A DNA stretch of 47,600 nt from Rubellimicrobium sp. (GCA_019454835.1 JACFNP010000024.1:1-47600), one strand, 5' to 3'; shown: positions 1 through 9,317, counted from the first letter of the stretch. The notes: generated by a model from the sequence alone, not told the origin. A program made the numbers and translations.

Positions 1-36
1 TATCTGGAGAGCATTCTCATGGCTGAGGTGGGGTGA
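1..36 (+). CDS. Possible 3' end of an upstream ORF (partial)
   Basis: The first 36 bases read YLESILMAEVG and then TGA in frame 1. Upstream of rpmC one would expect rplP, but these eleven residues do not look like the end of L16 to me, so this may be a small hypothetical gene or only chance. No start is visible inside the window. Confidence 0.2.
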   Translation, partial: YLESILMAEVG

Positions 37-327
37 TTGGATTCGGGACCCTGGGCTCACGACGCGGGGAGGCGCGGCGGGGGGCGGGCGCGGGTGCAGG
101 CCCACCCCCGTCATTGCGAGGAGGCGAAGCCGACGAAGCAACCCCGATGTTGCATGTAAGTGGTCGGGGTTGCTTCGGCTTCGCCTCGCAATGACGGTGC
201 GCAGACCGCCGCCGTTACACGCCCTTGCCATCCCCGGCCCGGTCGTCTAGAGAGCGCGCCTGTTGTCATCTCCACCGGAATCAGCGTGACCGTCAGGGCG
301 CTCCGGTGAGTGTTGAAAGGACCGACC
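37..327. other. Spacer upstream of rpmC
   Basis: This stretch carries no gene. It holds one family A repeat (109-196) and a G/C-rich stretch before it. Between the repeat and rpmC there is a weak 7-bp inverted match (CACCGGA near 275, TCCGGTG near 302). I see no convincing promoter, so rpmC may be read from upstream. Confidence 0.5.
109..196 (+). repeat. Family A palindromic repeat, copy 1
   Basis: Starts CGTCATTGCGAG and ends CTCGCAATGACG. The inner arms GAAGCAACCCCGA and TCGGGGTTGCTTC pair perfectly around a loop ending in GTGGTC. The left arm carries extra bases (GAG and CG) that bulge out, which gives the element a direction; '+' is used here when the bulged arm is on the left. It lies directly upstream of the spc operon genes. 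Confidence 0.9.
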
Positions 328-546
328 ATGGCTCTCAAGGCCGCTGAACTGGGGGCGAAAACCCCCGAAGAACTTCGTGCCGATCTTCTTGCGCTGAAGA
401 AGGAATCCTTCAACCTGCGCTTCCAGCAGGCCACCGGCCAGCTTGAAAACTCGGCCCGCATCCGGGCGGCGCGCCGCGATACCGCGCGCATCATGACCGT
501 CCTGAACCAGAAGGCGGCCTCCGCTGCCGCAACCGGGGAGAACTGA
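328..546 (+). CDS. rpmC: 50S ribosomal protein L29
   Basis: L29 is a small large-subunit protein near the peptide exit tunnel. The 72-residue product starts [11 protein letters not shown] and has the family pattern of an N-terminal helix ([21 protein letters not shown]) followed by a second helix rich in Arg ([14 protein letters not shown]). An in-frame GTG lies 18 bases upstream, but the ATG at 328 has a GAAAGG ribosome site at a good distance and matches the usual L29 start. It is the first recognised gene of this ribosomal cluster and is followed after 1 base by rpsQ. Confidence 0.95.
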   Translation: MALKAAELGAKTPEELRADLLALKKESFNLRFQQATGQLENSARIRAARRDTARIMTVLNQKAASAAATGEN

Positions 547-547
547 G

Positions 548-784
548 ATGCCGAAGCGTATCCTGCAAGGTGTCGTCACCTCGGACAAGAACGACAAGAC
601 CGTGACCGTTCTGGTCGAACGCCGCTTCAAGCACCCGCTGCTGAAGAAGACCGTGCGTTCGTCGAAGAAGTATCGCGCGCATGACGAGGCCAATACCTTC
701 AAGGCCGGCGACATCGTGCGCATCCAGGAATGCGCGCCGAAATCGGCGAGCAAGCGCTGGGAGGTTCTGGCCCCCACGGCCTGA
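548..784 (+). CDS. rpsQ: 30S ribosomal protein S17
   Basis: S17 is an early-binding small-subunit protein of OB fold that contacts 16S rRNA. The 78-residue product starts [19 protein letters not shown] and keeps the family stretch [12 protein letters not shown] and the motif [14 protein letters not shown]. The length is normal. The start follows the rpmC stop by one base, so the two genes are most likely translationally coupled. It is followed by a 58-base gap before rplN. Confidence 0.97.
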   Translation: MPKRILQGVVTSDKNDKTVTVLVERRFKHPLLKKTVRSSKKYRAHDEANTFKAGDIVRIQECAPKSASKRWEVLAPTA

Positions 785-842
785 ACCGCCTGACATGACG
801 AAACCTCGGGGCGCGTGTGTCCCCGAAGGTCGGGAGTAGAAA

Positions 843-1211
843 ATGATCCAGATGCAGACGAATCTGGATGTCGCTGACAATTCCGGCGCGCGCCGGGTGC
901 AGTGCATCAAGGTTCTGGGCGGCTCGCACCGCCGCTATGCCTCGGTAGGCGACATCATCGTGGTGTCCGTGAAAGAGGCGATCCCCCGTGGCCGGGTGAA
1001 GAAGGGCGACGTGCGCAAGGCCGTCGTCGTGCGCACCGCGTTCCCGGTGCGCCGTGAGGACGGCACGCTGATCCGTTTCGACCGCAACGCGGCGGTGATC
1101 CTGAGCAACCAGGGCGAACCCGTCGGCACCCGCATCTTCGGGCCGGTCGTGCGCGAGCTGCGCGCCAAGAACTTCATGAAGATCATCTCGCTTGCGCCGG
1201 AGGTGCTGTAA
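843..1211 (+). CDS. rplN: 50S ribosomal protein L14
   Basis: L14 sits at the subunit interface of the large subunit. The 122-residue product starts [27 protein letters not shown], which is the strongly conserved L14 start, and ends with the conserved [17 protein letters not shown]. Length is exactly the family norm. Its stop overlaps the start of rplX by one base (TAATG), a typical coupled junction within the spc operon. Confidence 0.98.
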   Translation: MIQMQTNLDVADNSGARRVQCIKVLGGSHRRYASVGDIIVVSVKEAIPRGRVKKGDVRKAVVVRTAFPVRREDGTLIRFDRNAAVILSNQGEPVGTRIFGPVVRELRAKNFMKIISLAPEVL

Positions 1212-1516
1212 TGGCCGCCAAACTTCGCAAGGGTGACAAGGTGATCGTGCTGACCGGCAAGGACCGCGGCAAGCAGGGCGAGATCGAATCGGTCGATCCC
1301 AAGGCGGGCCGCGCCGTGGTGTCGGGCGTGAACATCGCCATCCGCCACCAGCGCCAGACCCAGACCACGCAGGGCGGGCGGATGCCCAAGGCGATGCCGG
1401 TCGACCTGTCGAACCTCGCCATCGTGGACAGCAACGGCAAGGCCAGCCGCGTCGGCTTCCGCGAGGAAGACGGCAAGAAGGTCCGCTACGCCAAGACCAC
1501 CGGGGAGACGATCTGA
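1211..1516 (+). CDS. rplX: 50S ribosomal protein L24
   Basis: L24 is an assembly-initiating large-subunit protein. The 101-residue product begins [25 protein letters not shown], a KOW motif typical of L24, and continues with the conserved [14 protein letters not shown]. It overlaps rplN upstream and rplE downstream by one base each (TAATG and TGATG), so translation is probably coupled along rplN-rplX-rplE. Confidence 0.97.
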   Translation: MAAKLRKGDKVIVLTGKDRGKQGEIESVDPKAGRAVVSGVNIAIRHQRQTQTTQGGRMPKAMPVDLSNLAIVDSNGKASRVGFREEDGKKVRYAKTTGETI

Positions 1517-2079
1517 TGCTCGACTCTGCGACCTATACCCCGCGCCTCAAGACGCTCTACCGCGATACGATCCGGGCAGCGCTGAAGGAAGAGTTCGGCT
1601 ACCACAACGACATGCAGGCGCCGAGGCTCGACAAGATCGTCCTCAACATCGGCTGCGGTTCCGAAGCGGTGCGCGACAGCAAGAAGGCCAAGTCGGCTGC
1701 GGAAGACCTGGCGATCATCGCCGGTCAGAAGGCAGTCGTCACCAAGGCCACCAAGTCGGTCGCGGGCTTCCGCCTGCGCGAAGGCATGGCCGTCGGCGCC
1801 AAGGTGACGCTGCGCGGCGACCGGATGTACGAATTCCTCGACCGTCTCATCACCGTGGCCCTGCCGCGCGTCCGCGACTTTCGCGGCGTGTCGGGCAAGG
1901 CCTTCGACGGGCACGGCAACTACGCCTTCGGCCTGAAGGAGCACATCGTCTTCCCCGAGATCAACTTCGACAAGGTCGATGAAATCTGGGGCATGGACAT
2001 CGTGATCGGCACGACCGCCAGGACCGATGCCGAAGCGAAGGCGCTGCTCAAGCATTTCAACATGCCGTTCAACAGTTGA
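1516..2079 (+). CDS. rplE: 50S ribosomal protein L5
   Basis: L5 binds 5S rRNA in the central protuberance. The 187-residue product has the conserved [11 protein letters not shown] strand near residues 38-48, the stretch [21 protein letters not shown], and [23 protein letters not shown] near 120-140. Length is typical. Its start overlaps the rplX stop. It is followed 18 bases later by rpsN, in the usual L5-S14 order. Confidence 0.98.
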   Translation: MLDSATYTPRLKTLYRDTIRAALKEEFGYHNDMQAPRLDKIVLNIGCGSEAVRDSKKAKSAAEDLAIIAGQKAVVTKATKSVAGFRLREGMAVGAKVTLRGDRMYEFLDRLITVALPRVRDFRGVSGKAFDGHGNYAFGLKEHIVFPEINFDKVDEIWGMDIVIGTTARTDAEAKALLKHFNMPFNS

Positions 2080-2097
2080 TCGCGCGAGGATATTGAT

Positions 2098-2403
2098 ATG
2101 GCAAAGAAATCCATGATCGAGCGCGAGAAGAAGCGGGAACGCCTCGTCGCGCAATACGCAGAACGCCGGGCCGCGCTGAAGGCCGCCGCCATGAACCGCG
2201 ACCTTCCGGTGGAAGAGCGTTTCAAGGCGACGCTGAAGCTGGCCGAACTGCCGCGCAACTCGGCGGCGGCGCGGTTGCACAACCGCTGCCAGCTCACGGG
2301 GCGGCCCCATGCCTATTACCGCAAGCTGAAGGTCAGCCGGATCGCCCTGCGCGACCTGGGTTCCAACGGGGAAATCCCCGGCCTCGTGAAATCGAGCTGG
2401 TGA
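2098..2403 (+). CDS. rpsN: 30S ribosomal protein S14 (zinc-free type)
   Basis: S14 binds the head of the 30S subunit. At 101 residues with a single Cys (in [11 protein letters not shown]) it lacks the CXXC pairs of the short zinc-binding form and belongs to the long, zinc-independent form usual in proteobacteria. The end, [18 protein letters not shown], is the standard C-terminus. It sits in the normal place between rplE and rpsH. Confidence 0.97.
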   Translation: MAKKSMIEREKKRERLVAQYAERRAALKAAAMNRDLPVEERFKATLKLAELPRNSAAARLHNRCQLTGRPHAYYRKLKVSRIALRDLGSNGEIPGLVKSSW

Positions 2404-2416
2404 GGAGGGCGCAAGC

Positions 2417-2809
2417 ATGAACGATCCTATCGCAGATATGCTGACCCGCATCCGCAATGCGCAGGGCCGGCACAAGTCGTCGGTCTCGACGCCCGCCTCG
2501 AAGCTGCGTGCCTGGGTGCTCGACGTGCTCAAGGACGAAGGCTACATCCGCGGCTACGGACAGGGGACCGACAGCAACGGCCACCCCACGCTCGAGATCG
2601 AGCTGAAGTATCACGATGGCGCCCCCGTCATCCGCGAACTGAAGCGCGTATCGCGTCCCGGCCGCCGGGTCTACATGGGGGTCTCGGACCTGCCGCAGGT
2701 GCGCGGCGGCCTCGGGGTCTCGATCATCTCGACGCCGCGCGGCGTCATGTCGGATGCACATGCACGGGCTGCCAATGTCGGCGGCGAAGTGCTGTGCACC
2801 GTATTCTGA
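2417..2809 (+). CDS. rpsH: 30S ribosomal protein S8
   Basis: S8 binds the central domain of 16S rRNA. In E. coli it also represses the spc operon through its mRNA; whether that holds here is not visible. The 130-residue product starts [16 protein letters not shown] and ends with the conserved [26 protein letters not shown]. Start choice is clear: a GAGGAGGGC ribosome site precedes the ATG. Confidence 0.97.
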   Translation: MNDPIADMLTRIRNAQGRHKSSVSTPASKLRAWVLDVLKDEGYIRGYGQGTDSNGHPTLEIELKYHDGAPVIRELKRVSRPGRRVYMGVSDLPQVRGGLGVSIISTPRGVMSDAHARAANVGGEVLCTVF

Positions 2810-2819
2810 GGAGGGCGAG

Positions 2820-3353
2820 ATGTCGCGTATCGGCAAGAAGCCCGTCCCGCTGCCCCAGGGCGTCAGCGCCTCGATCTCGGGCCAGACGGTCGAGGTGAAG
2901 GGGCCGAAGGGCACCCTGTCCTTCACCGCCACCGACGATGTCACGCTGGCGCAGGAGGACGGTGCGCTCACCGTCACCCCGCGCGGCCTGTCCAAGCGCG
3001 CCCGCCAGCAATGGGGCATGACCCGCTCCATGGTGGAAAACCTCGTCACCGGCGTCTCGACCGGCTTTCGCCGCGAACTGGACGTGCAGGGCGTCGGCTA
3101 CCGCGTCGCCATGCAGGGCAACGTGCTGAAGCTGTCGGTGGGCTATTCGCATGATGTCGATTTCAAGGTGCCTGCAGACGTGACCGTGACCGCCCCCAAG
3201 CCCACCGAGATCGTGGTCGAGGGGATCGACGCCCAGCGTGTCGGCCAGGTAGCGGCGAACATCCGCGAATTCCGGCCGCCCGAACCCTACAAGGGCAAGG
3301 GCATCCGCTACCGGGGCGAGTTCGTCTTCCGCAAGGAAGGCAAGAAGAAGTAA
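2820..3353 (+). CDS. rplF: 50S ribosomal protein L6
   Basis: L6 lies near the factor-binding site and helps assembly of the large subunit. The 177-residue product starts [15 protein letters not shown] and carries the two L6 repeats, with the conserved VEVKGPKG and the C-terminal [12 protein letters not shown] signature. A longer in-frame reading from 2754 would overlap rpsH; the ATG at 2820 with GAGGAGGGCG upstream is the right start. Confidence 0.97.
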   Translation: MSRIGKKPVPLPQGVSASISGQTVEVKGPKGTLSFTATDDVTLAQEDGALTVTPRGLSKRARQQWGMTRSMVENLVTGVSTGFRRELDVQGVGYRVAMQGNVLKLSVGYSHDVDFKVPADVTVTAPKPTEIVVEGIDAQRVGQVAANIREFRPPEPYKGKGIRYRGEFVFRKEGKKK

Positions 3354-3364
3354 GGACGCAGGAT

Positions 3365-3724
3365 ATGGCAAACACGAAACGCGACCTGTTTCAGAAGCGC
3401 CGCCAGCGCGTCCGGAACAAGCTCAAGGCAGTGAACTCCGGGCGGCTGCGGCTGTCGGTGCATCGTTCGCTGAAGAACATCTCGGCCCAGTTGATCGACG
3501 ACGCGAACGGCGTGACCATCGCCGCCGCCTCGTCGCTCGAAAAGGACCTGGGCGTTGTGGGCAAGGGCAATGTCGAGGCCGCCGCGAAGGTCGGTGCCGC
3601 CATTGCCGAACGCGCCCGCGCGAAGGGTGTCGAGGAAGCCTATTTCGACCGTGGCGGGTTCCTCTTCCACGGTCGGGTCAAGGCCCTCGCCGATGCCGCG
3701 CGCGACGCCGGCCTGAAGATCTGA
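3365..3724 (+). CDS. rplR: 50S ribosomal protein L18
   Basis: L18 binds 5S rRNA together with L5. The 119-residue product has the basic N-terminus ([16 protein letters not shown]), the conserved [18 protein letters not shown] and the C-terminal signature [26 protein letters not shown]. Length is normal. The gene lies 11 bases after rplF and 10 bases before rpsE. Confidence 0.98.
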   Translation: MANTKRDLFQKRRQRVRNKLKAVNSGRLRLSVHRSLKNISAQLIDDANGVTIAAASSLEKDLGVVGKGNVEAAAKVGAAIAERARAKGVEEAYFDRGGFLFHGRVKALADAARDAGLKI

Positions 3725-3734
3725 GGAGACGGGA

Positions 3735-4307
3735 ATGGCAGAACGTGAACAACGCCGGGACCGCCGCAACCGCGAGGAAGCGGCCCCCGAATTCGCCGAC
3801 CGTCTGGTGGCAATCAACCGTGTCTCCAAGACGGTGAAGGGCGGCAAGCGCTTCGGCTTTGCGGCGCTCGTCGTCGTGGGCGACCAGAAGGGCCGCGTCG
3901 GCTTCGGCAAGGGCAAGGCGAAAGAGGTGCCCGAGGCGATCCGCAAGGCGACCGAACAGGCCCGCCGCTCGATGGTGCGCGTGCCGCTGCGTGACGGCCG
4001 CACCCTGCACCACGACATCGAGGGGCGCCACGGCGCCGGTCGCGTGGTGATGCGCGCCGCCGTGCCGGGCACCGGCATCATCGCGGGCGGCCCGATGCGC
4101 GCGGTGTTTGAAATGCTGGGCGTGCAGGACGTGGTGACCAAGTCGCTCGGCTCGCAGAACCCCTACAACATGATCCGCGCCACCTTCGACGGGCTTGCCC
4201 GCGAACAGTCACCGCGTGCGGTGGCCCAGCGTCGCGGCAAGAAGGTCGCCGACATCCTGCGCCGCCCCGAGGCGGTCGAGGCGGCAGCCGAAAGCGTGGA
4301 GGCCTGA
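3735..4307 (+). CDS. rpsE: 30S ribosomal protein S5
   Basis: S5 acts in decoding accuracy and mRNA unwinding at the entry channel. The 190-residue product has the double-stranded-RNA-binding-like N-domain ([20 protein letters not shown], then [21 protein letters not shown]) and the C-domain [16 protein letters not shown]. It has a charged N-terminal extension ([16 protein letters not shown]) and a short Ala/Glu-rich tail. It is followed after 3 bases by rpmD. Confidence 0.98.
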   Translation: MAEREQRRDRRNREEAAPEFADRLVAINRVSKTVKGGKRFGFAALVVVGDQKGRVGFGKGKAKEVPEAIRKATEQARRSMVRVPLRDGRTLHHDIEGRHGAGRVVMRAAVPGTGIIAGGPMRAVFEMLGVQDVVTKSLGSQNPYNMIRATFDGLAREQSPRAVAQRRGKKVADILRRPEAVEAAAESVEA

Positions 4308-4310
4308 TCC

Positions 4311-4499
4311 ATGGCAAAAACCATCGTCGTGAAGCAGGTGGGTTCGCCCATCCGCCGCCCGGCCAAGCAGCGCCAGACGCTGATCGGCCTGGGCCTGAAC
4401 AAGATGCACAAGACCCGCGAACTCGAGGACACGCCCTCGGTGCGCGGCATGGTGAACGCGATCCCGCATCTGGTCGAGATCATCGAGGAAAAGGGCTGA
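4311..4499 (+). CDS. rpmD: 50S ribosomal protein L30
   Basis: L30 is a small accessory large-subunit protein. The 62-residue product carries the family pattern [25 protein letters not shown] followed by [13 protein letters not shown]. It is the last gene before a strong terminator-like hairpin, so it closes the first part of the spc operon in this genome. Confidence 0.96.
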   Translation: MAKTIVVKQVGSPIRRPAKQRQTLIGLGLNKMHKTRELEDTPSVRGMVNAIPHLVEIIEEKG

Positions 4500-4523
4500 A
4501 CGGCCCGTTTTCGTGACTGCAGG

Positions 4524-4552
4524 ACGCCCCGGTCGCAAGACCGGGGCGTTTT
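4524..4552 (+). terminator. Intrinsic terminator after rpmD
   Basis: The 11-base arms ACGCCCCGGTC (4524-4534) and GACCGGGGCGT (4539-4549) pair perfectly around a GCAA tetraloop and are followed directly by TTTT. This is a strong rho-independent terminator by shape. It lies inside what is usually one continuous ribosomal operon (rpmD to rplO). Confidence 0.8.
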
Positions 4553-4566
4553 GCTGTCTGGGGGGT

Positions 4567-4653
4567 GTCATTGCGAGGCGAAGCCGAAGCAACCCCGACC
4601 GCTCACACACAACATCGGGGTTGCTTCGTCGGCTGCGCCTCCTCGCAATGACG
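4567..4653 (-). repeat. Family A palindromic repeat, copy 2
   Basis: TGTCATTGCGAG at the left end and CTCGCAATGACG at the right. The bulged arm (TTCGTCGGCTGCGCCTCC) is on the right, so the copy points left. The loop reads GACCGCTCACACACAACATC. It lies between the rpmD terminator and the rplO promoter region. Confidence 0.9.
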
Positions 4654-4667
4654 GGGCGACCCCATGC

Positions 4668-4696
4668 TTGCCCCGGACAGCCGCCTCGCCTATATG
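4668..4696 (+). promoter_or_regulatory. Candidate promoter for rplO-secY-adk
   Basis: TTGCCC (4668-4673) and TATATG (4691-4696) are 17 bases apart, a fair sigma-70 type pair lying just after the terminator and repeat. A second TTGACA at 4730-4735 has no good -10 partner. The call rests on pattern only, plus the need for a new promoter after the upstream terminator. Confidence 0.4.
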
Positions 4697-4791
4697 CCGC
4701 CAGTCGCCCCGATTCCGGGTGCGGCGGCATTGACACGCCGTGTTTGCCCCATCGGTTGCTCGCGGGGCACATCCGGCAAGGAGAGAGCGAC

Positions 4792-5268
4792 ATGAAACTG
4801 CATGAACTGCGCGACAATCCCGGCGCGACGAAGAAGAAGAAGATCGTCGGCCGCGGCCCCGGCTCGGGCAAGGGCAAGACCGGCGGGCGCGGCATCAAGG
4901 GCCAGACCTCGCGCTCCGGCGTGGCCATCGGCGGGTTCGAGGGCGGCCAGATGCCGCTTTACCAGCGCCTGCCCAAGCGCGGCTTCGTCAAGCCGAACCG
5001 CAAGCAATACGCGGTCGTGAACCTCGGGCTGATCCAGAAATTCATCGACGCGGGCAAGATCGACGCCAGCGCGGAAATCACCGAGGACGTGCTCGTCGCC
5101 TCGGGCCTCGTGCGGCGCAAGCTGGATGGCGTGCGCGTGCTGGGCAAGGGCGAACTGACCGGCGCCGCCAACATCGCCGTCACCGGCGCCAGCAAGGGTG
5201 CCGTCGAGGCGGTCGAAAAGCTGGGCGGCACGCTGAAGGTTGCGCAGGCGGCGGTTGCGGCCGAATGA
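4792..5268 (+). CDS. rplO: 50S ribosomal protein L15
   Basis: L15 is a late-assembly large-subunit protein. The 158-residue product starts [22 protein letters not shown] and has the Gly/Lys-rich N-terminal arm ([15 protein letters not shown]) and the conserved [19 protein letters not shown] longer reading from 4513 runs through the repeat and is not real; the ATG at 4792 has AAGGAGAGAG upstream. It probably starts its own transcript after the terminator behind rpmD. Confidence 0.97.
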   Translation: MKLHELRDNPGATKKKKIVGRGPGSGKGKTGGRGIKGQTSRSGVAIGGFEGGQMPLYQRLPKRGFVKPNRKQYAVVNLGLIQKFIDAGKIDASAEITEDVLVASGLVRRKLDGVRVLGKGELTGAANIAVTGASKGAVEAVEKLGGTLKVAQAAVAAE

Positions 5269-5269
5269 C

Positions 5270-5293
5270 GGCTTGTGCCGTGTCGGCACAGCC
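5270..5293 (+). other. Small hairpin between rplO and secY
   Basis: GGCTTGTGCC (5270-5279) and GGCACAGCC (5285-5293) can pair with one bulged T. No T-run follows, so this does not look like a full terminator; it could be an mRNA processing or attenuation site. Confidence 0.3.
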
Positions 5294-5372
5294 CCTAAAC
5301 CCGTGAAAGCGTTTTCAGGCGCCACCCGTCGCAGTCGCGGCGCGGTGGCGCTGTCCTGACAGAGAGATCCCC

Positions 5373-6755
5373 ATGGCATCTGCAGCCGAACAGATGGCCG
5401 CCAACCTGAGCTGGTCCGCGCTGGGCAAGGCGACCGAACTCAGGCAGCGCATCGTCTTCACAATCCTGCTGCTCGTCGTCTACCGGATCGGCACCTACAT
5501 CCCGGTGCCCGGCATCGACGGGACCGCGCTGCGCGACTTCATGGACGAGGCGTCCTCCGGGATCGGCGGAATGCTCACCATGTTCACCGGCGGCGCGCTG
5601 GCGCGGATGGGGGTCTTTGCACTGGGGATCATGCCCTACATCTCGGCGTCGATCATCGTGCAGCTCGTCGCCTCGCTCTACGAGCCGTTGAAGCAGCTCA
5701 AGAAAGAGGGTGAGGCCGGGCGCAAGAAGATCAACCAGTATACCCGTTATTTCACGGTGCTGCTGTCGTTCTTCCAGGCCTACGGGCTGGCCGTCAGCCT
5801 CCAGGCGGGCAATCTCGTCTCCGATCCGGGGCTGTTCTTCATCTTCTCGTGCATCATCACGCTGGTCGGCGGGACGATGTTCCTGATGTGGGTCGGCGAA
5901 CAGATCACCGCGCGCGGGATCGGCAACGGCATCTCGCTCATCATCTTCGTCGGCATCATCGCCGAAATCCCCGCCGCCGCCGCGCAATTCCTGGCACAGG
6001 GCCAGACCGGCGTGATCGCCATGCCGGTTGTGCTGGGCGTCATCGTGGTGCTGGTCGCCTCGCTGTTCTTCATGGTGCTGATGGAGCGCGCGATGCGCCG
6101 CGTGCCGATCCAGTATCCCAAGCGCCAGGTCGGCATGAAGATCTACGACGGCGGCACCAGCCACCTGCCGATCAAGATCAACCCCTCGGGGGTGATCCCG
6201 CCGATCTTCGCCTCGGCGCTGCTGCTGCTGCCGACGACGATCTCGACCTTCAGCCAGACCGGCACCTCCGGCCCGGTGATGAGCTGGATTCTGGCCTATT
6301 TCGGCCCCGGCCAGCCGCTCTACCTGCTGTTCTACGCAGGCATGATCATCTTCTTCACCTACTTCTACACCAACGAAGTCGCCTTCAAGACCGAGGAAGT
6401 CGCCGACAACCTGAAAAGCCAGAACGGCTTCGTGCCCGGCATCCGCCCCGGCGCGCGGACGATGGAGTTTCTCGACTATGTCGTGGCGCGCATCCTCGTG
6501 CTGGGATCGGCCTATCTGACGCTCGTGTGCCTGCTGCCCGAAATCATGCGGCGCGAATTCGCGATTCCCTTCTACTTCGGCGGCACGTCGATCCTGATCG
6601 TCGTCTCGGTCGGCATGGACACGATCCAGCAGATACAGTCGCATCTTCTGGCGCATCAATACGAAGGGCTGATCGAGCGGTCGCAGCTTCGCGGACGCCG
6701 CAGCGGCGGCGCCAAGACCGGCAAGCCCAAGGCAAGGGGACCGGCGCGCAGATGA
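5373..6755 (+). CDS. secY: Preprotein translocase subunit SecY
   Basis: SecY is the channel subunit of the SecYEG translocon in the inner membrane. The 460-residue product has the typical start ([35 protein letters not shown], residues about 15-49) and about ten hydrophobic membrane segments. The conserved cytoplasmic stretch [13 protein letters not shown] is present, as is [33 protein letters not shown]. Length is normal. Its stop overlaps adk by 4 bases (ATGA). Confidence 0.98.
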   Translation: MASAAEQMAANLSWSALGKATELRQRIVFTILLLVVYRIGTYIPVPGIDGTALRDFMDEASSGIGGMLTMFTGGALARMGVFALGIMPYISASIIVQLVASLYEPLKQLKKEGEAGRKKINQYTRYFTVLLSFFQAYGLAVSLQAGNLVSDPGLFFIFSCIITLVGGTMFLMWVGEQITARGIGNGISLIIFVGIIAEIPAAAAQFLAQGQTGVIAMPVVLGVIVVLVASLFFMVLMERAMRRVPIQYPKRQVGMKIYDGGTSHLPIKINPSGVIPPIFASALLLLPTTISTFSQTGTSGPVMSWILAYFGPGQPLYLLFYAGMIIFFTYFYTNEVAFKTEEVADNLKSQNGFVPGIRPGARTMEFLDYVVARILVLGSAYLTLVCLLPEIMRREFAIPFYFGGTSILIVVSVGMDTIQQIQSHLLAHQYEGLIERSQLRGRRSGGAKTGKPKARGPARR

Positions 6756-7408
6756 CCGACATCATTCTTCTCGGCCCGCCCGGCGCGGGCAAGGGCACCC
6801 AGGCCCGCCGTCTGGTCGACGAACGCGGCATGGTCCAGCTTTCAACCGGCGACATGCTGCGCGAGGCGCGGTCCTCGGGCACCGACATGGGCCGCCGCGT
6901 GGCCGACATCATGGACAAGGGCCATCTCGTCACCGACGAAATCGTCATCGGCCTCATCCGCGAACGCATCCTTGCGGGCGCCACCGGCAAGGGCGTGATC
7001 TTCGACGGCTTCCCCCGCACCCTGCCGCAGGCCGACGCGCTGGGTGCGCTGATGGAGGAAACCGGGCGCCGGATCGACCATGTCATCGAACTGACCGTCG
7101 AGGACGAGGTTCTGGTCGAACGGGTCTCGGGCCGCTCGACCTGCGCGACCTGCGGCGAGGTCTATCACGACCGCACCCGCCCGATCCCCGGCGACGGGCG
7201 CTGCGTGAACTGCGGCGGCAAGACCTTTACCCGGCGCGGCGACGACAACCCCGACAGCCTGCGGGTGCGGCTGCTGGCCTATTACAAGCAGACCTCGCCG
7301 CTGGTCGGCTATTACTACGCCAAGGGCCTGCTGCGGCAGGTGGACGGTCTGGCGGCGATCGGCGATGTCGCGGCCTCGGTCGCGGCGATCCTTGACGGCA
7401 AGGGCTGA
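6752..7408 (+). CDS. adk: Adenylate kinase (zinc-LID type)
   Basis: Adenylate kinase interconverts ATP + AMP and 2 ADP in the cytoplasm. The 218-residue protein has the P-loop GPPGAGKGT (residues 8-16), the AMP-binding FDGFPRT (84-90) and a long LID domain with four Cys (131, 134, 151, 154) set as two CXXC pairs, so it should bind structural zinc. The start overlaps secY by ATGA. In related genomes, as I recall, rpsM-rpsK-rpoA follow here; in this window the next gene is on the other strand. Confidence 0.97.
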   Translation: MTDIILLGPPGAGKGTQARRLVDERGMVQLSTGDMLREARSSGTDMGRRVADIMDKGHLVTDEIVIGLIRERILAGATGKGVIFDGFPRTLPQADALGALMEETGRRIDHVIELTVEDEVLVERVSGRSTCATCGEVYHDRTRPIPGDGRCVNCGGKTFTRRGDDNPDSLRVRLLAYYKQTSPLVGYYYAKGLLRQVDGLAAIGDVAASVAAILDGKG

Positions 7409-7475
7409 CGGGGGCGTCGTTTCCAGGCACTCCGCAGCCCGATGGACGATCCGTCACCCGCAACCGGACGACGGG

Positions 7476-8465
7476 TCAGACCGCCGCCGTCACCCGCACC
7501 TCGCCGACGCGCAGCCCGCGCCAGTTGAGAAGCTGCGCGTTCGCGTAGCGCCGGGCGACCGGATCAGCAGCGTCCAGAACGCCCAGACGCACCAGAAGCG
7601 CGGCAATCATCGCCTCGGCGGCGCGGGCCGAGCCGTCCTCGATCTTCAGCGCCACGCCGGTCGCCAGATCGGGGATGATCGCCACATAGACGCCATCCGC
7701 GCCGATCTTCACCGCCGCCCGGCCCCGCGCGGCGCGCATCAGTTCGGTGCAGGCCCGCCCCTCGCCCGAGATGAGCGCCGGATGGGCGATCATCGCCCGC
7801 ACCAGCCGCGCCTGCGCCGCCGCCCACACCCCGCCGCCGGTGCCCGCTGCGGCGTAACCGGCCATCGCGCGCGCAAGGCCGGAGATCGTGGTGGCGAAAT
7901 TCGGCGCCGAACAGCCGTCGATGCCGAAACCCGGCGACCGTTCGCCCGTCACCTCCTCGAACGCCGCCCGTACCGCCTGCTGGACCGGATGGCCGGGGTC
8001 GACATATTCCCGACCGCCGCGGATATGGCGGTTCAGGGTCAGGAAGCCCGCGTGCTTGCCCGAACAGTTGTTGTGGACTTGACAGGGCGCTCTGCCCGCC
8101 CGGACCAGCGCGTTGCGCGCCTCACGGTCGGCAGGTTCGTGGGCTCCGCAGCGGAAATCATCGTCGGCAAGACCCAGCCCGGCGATCCAGTCTGTCACCC
8201 GCGCGGTATGGATCGCGGCGCCCGAATGGGACGCGCAGGCAAGGGCAAGCTGTTCGTCACCCAGCCCGAAGGCATCCGCCGCGCTGCTTTCGACCAGCGG
8301 CAGCGCCTGGATCATCTTGCAGGAGGAACGCGGGTAGATGACGACATCGGGGTCGCCCCAGACAGCTTCGGTTTCGCCGTCGCGCATGATGACCGCGTGG
8401 CCGCGATGGCGGTTTTCCACCCGCCCGCCGCGCCGGACCTCGACCAGTTCGACCGCTTCGCCCAT
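7476..8465 (-). CDS. L-asparaginase, Rhizobium etli (AnsA/asparaginase II) type
   Basis: Predicted to hydrolyse asparagine to aspartate and ammonia in the cytoplasm. The 329-residue protein belongs to the family that resembles serine beta-lactamases. It keeps SSCKMIQALP (an SxxK motif) near residue 46 and the NNCSGKHAGFL motif near 110, whose Cys and Lys, with a Cys later in GIDGCSAPN, match the zinc-site residues described for the R. etli enzyme. An open frame extends 80 codons further upstream, but the ATG at 8465 has a G-rich ribosome site and gives the family length. It runs convergent to adk and divergent from the IalB-like gene. Substrate is inferred from the family. Confidence 0.85.
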   Translation of the reverse strand: MGEAVELVEVRRGGRVENRHRGHAVIMRDGETEAVWGDPDVVIYPRSSCKMIQALPLVESSAADAFGLGDEQLALACASHSGAAIHTARVTDWIAGLGLADDDFRCGAHEPADREARNALVRAGRAPCQVHNNCSGKHAGFLTLNRHIRGGREYVDPGHPVQQAVRAAFEEVTGERSPGFGIDGCSAPNFATTISGLARAMAGYAAAGTGGGVWAAAQARLVRAMIAHPALISGEGRACTELMRAARGRAAVKIGADGVYVAIIPDLATGVALKIEDGSARAAEAMIAALLVRLGVLDAADPVARRYANAQLLNWRGLRVGEVRVTAAV

Positions 8466-8642
8466 CTGCACCCCCCTGCCGGCATGAATCCGCGCAGCCT
8501 TGTGACCTGGCGGGGGTTTCCCCCTTGGCCTCGACTGCGTTATGGCTATCGCTATCGAGTTGATGGCGGTCTTTCCAGAGACAGCAGGCACTGAGGTCTG
8601 CGCGGGACGGGCCGGAGGCAAGGGACAGTTGGAGACTGCGGC

Positions 8643-9167
8643 ATGATGACAGGACTGGCTCGCGTGGCTGCGCTGGCGGTGGCACTGGGTGCAACGGCGG
8701 CGCACGCGCAGGAGACGACCTCGAACCGGGTCGCGGCAACGACGGACTGGAGCGTCTTCGAGGAAACCGACCCGCGCGAATGTTTCGCGGTCTCGGCCCC
8801 GAAGGAGCAGGTGAACACCCGCGACGGCGCCCCCGTGCAGGTCCAGCGCGGCGAGACGCTGCTGTTCGTCTTCTACCGCCCCGCAGAAGGGGTGAACGGT
8901 CAGGTCACCTTCACCGGCGGCTATCCCTTCGCGGCCAATTCGACCGTGACGCTGGCCATCGGCGGCACCAATTACACGCTGTTCACCGAAGGCGAATGGG
9001 CCTGGCCCGCCACGCCGGACGACGACAGCCGCATCGTCGAGGCGATGAAGCGCGGCTCGGACGCCGTGCTGACCGGGGTGTCGGGGCGCGGCACGCAGAC
9101 GCGCGACACGTTCAGCCTGCTGGGCTTTACCGCCTCGGTCGACGAGGCGCGCACCCGCTGCAACTGA
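8643..9167 (+). CDS. Invasion-associated locus B (IalB) family periplasmic protein
   Basis: The 174-residue product has a clear signal peptide (residues 1-22, ending AAHA before QE) and is probably periplasmic. The body fits the IalB family common in Rhodobacterales: ECFAVSAPKE near 46, LLFVFYRP, FTGGYPF, a GEWAWP stretch, and a C-terminal TRDTFSLLGFTASVDEARTRC. Two Cys (47 and 173) could form a disulfide. The name comes from a Bartonella protein linked to red-cell invasion; in free-living relatives the role is not known. Start: two ATGs in a row; the first is used. It is divergent from the asparaginase gene. Confidence 0.75.
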   Translation: MMTGLARVAALAVALGATAAHAQETTSNRVAATTDWSVFEETDPRECFAVSAPKEQVNTRDGAPVQVQRGETLLFVFYRPAEGVNGQVTFTGGYPFAANSTVTLAIGGTNYTLFTEGEWAWPATPDDDSRIVEAMKRGSDAVLTGVSGRGTQTRDTFSLLGFTASVDEARTRCN

Positions 9168-9178
9168 CGCGGCTGCGC

Positions 9179-9216
9179 CGTCATTGCGAGATTGCTTCGC
9201 TTCTCTCGCAATGACG
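9179..9216. repeat. Family A miniature copy (copy 3)
   Basis: Only 38 bp: CGTCATTGCGAG, a short ATTGCTTCGCTT core, CTCGCAATGACG minus the usual inner hairpin. It looks like an internally deleted element and sits 13 bases before a full copy. Confidence 0.8.
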
Positions 9217-9229
9217 GGGGGACGGGCAT

Positions 9230-9317
9230 CGTCATTGCGAGGCGAAGCCGAAGCAACCGCGACTGCTCACATGCGACATCGGGGTTGCCGCGTCGGCTGC
9301 GCCGCCTCGCAATGATG
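9230..9317 (-). repeat. Family A palindromic repeat, copy 4
   Basis: CGTCATTGCGAG at the left; right end is CTCGCAATGATG, with one mismatch to the left end. The inner stem also carries a GCTTCG to GCCGCG change on the right arm. Loop orientation is leftward. Confidence 0.85.

Noticed and set aside
5295..6659. 454-residue open frame antisense to secY
   Set aside because: His/Asp/Arg-rich shadow of a strongly conserved gene; no domain.
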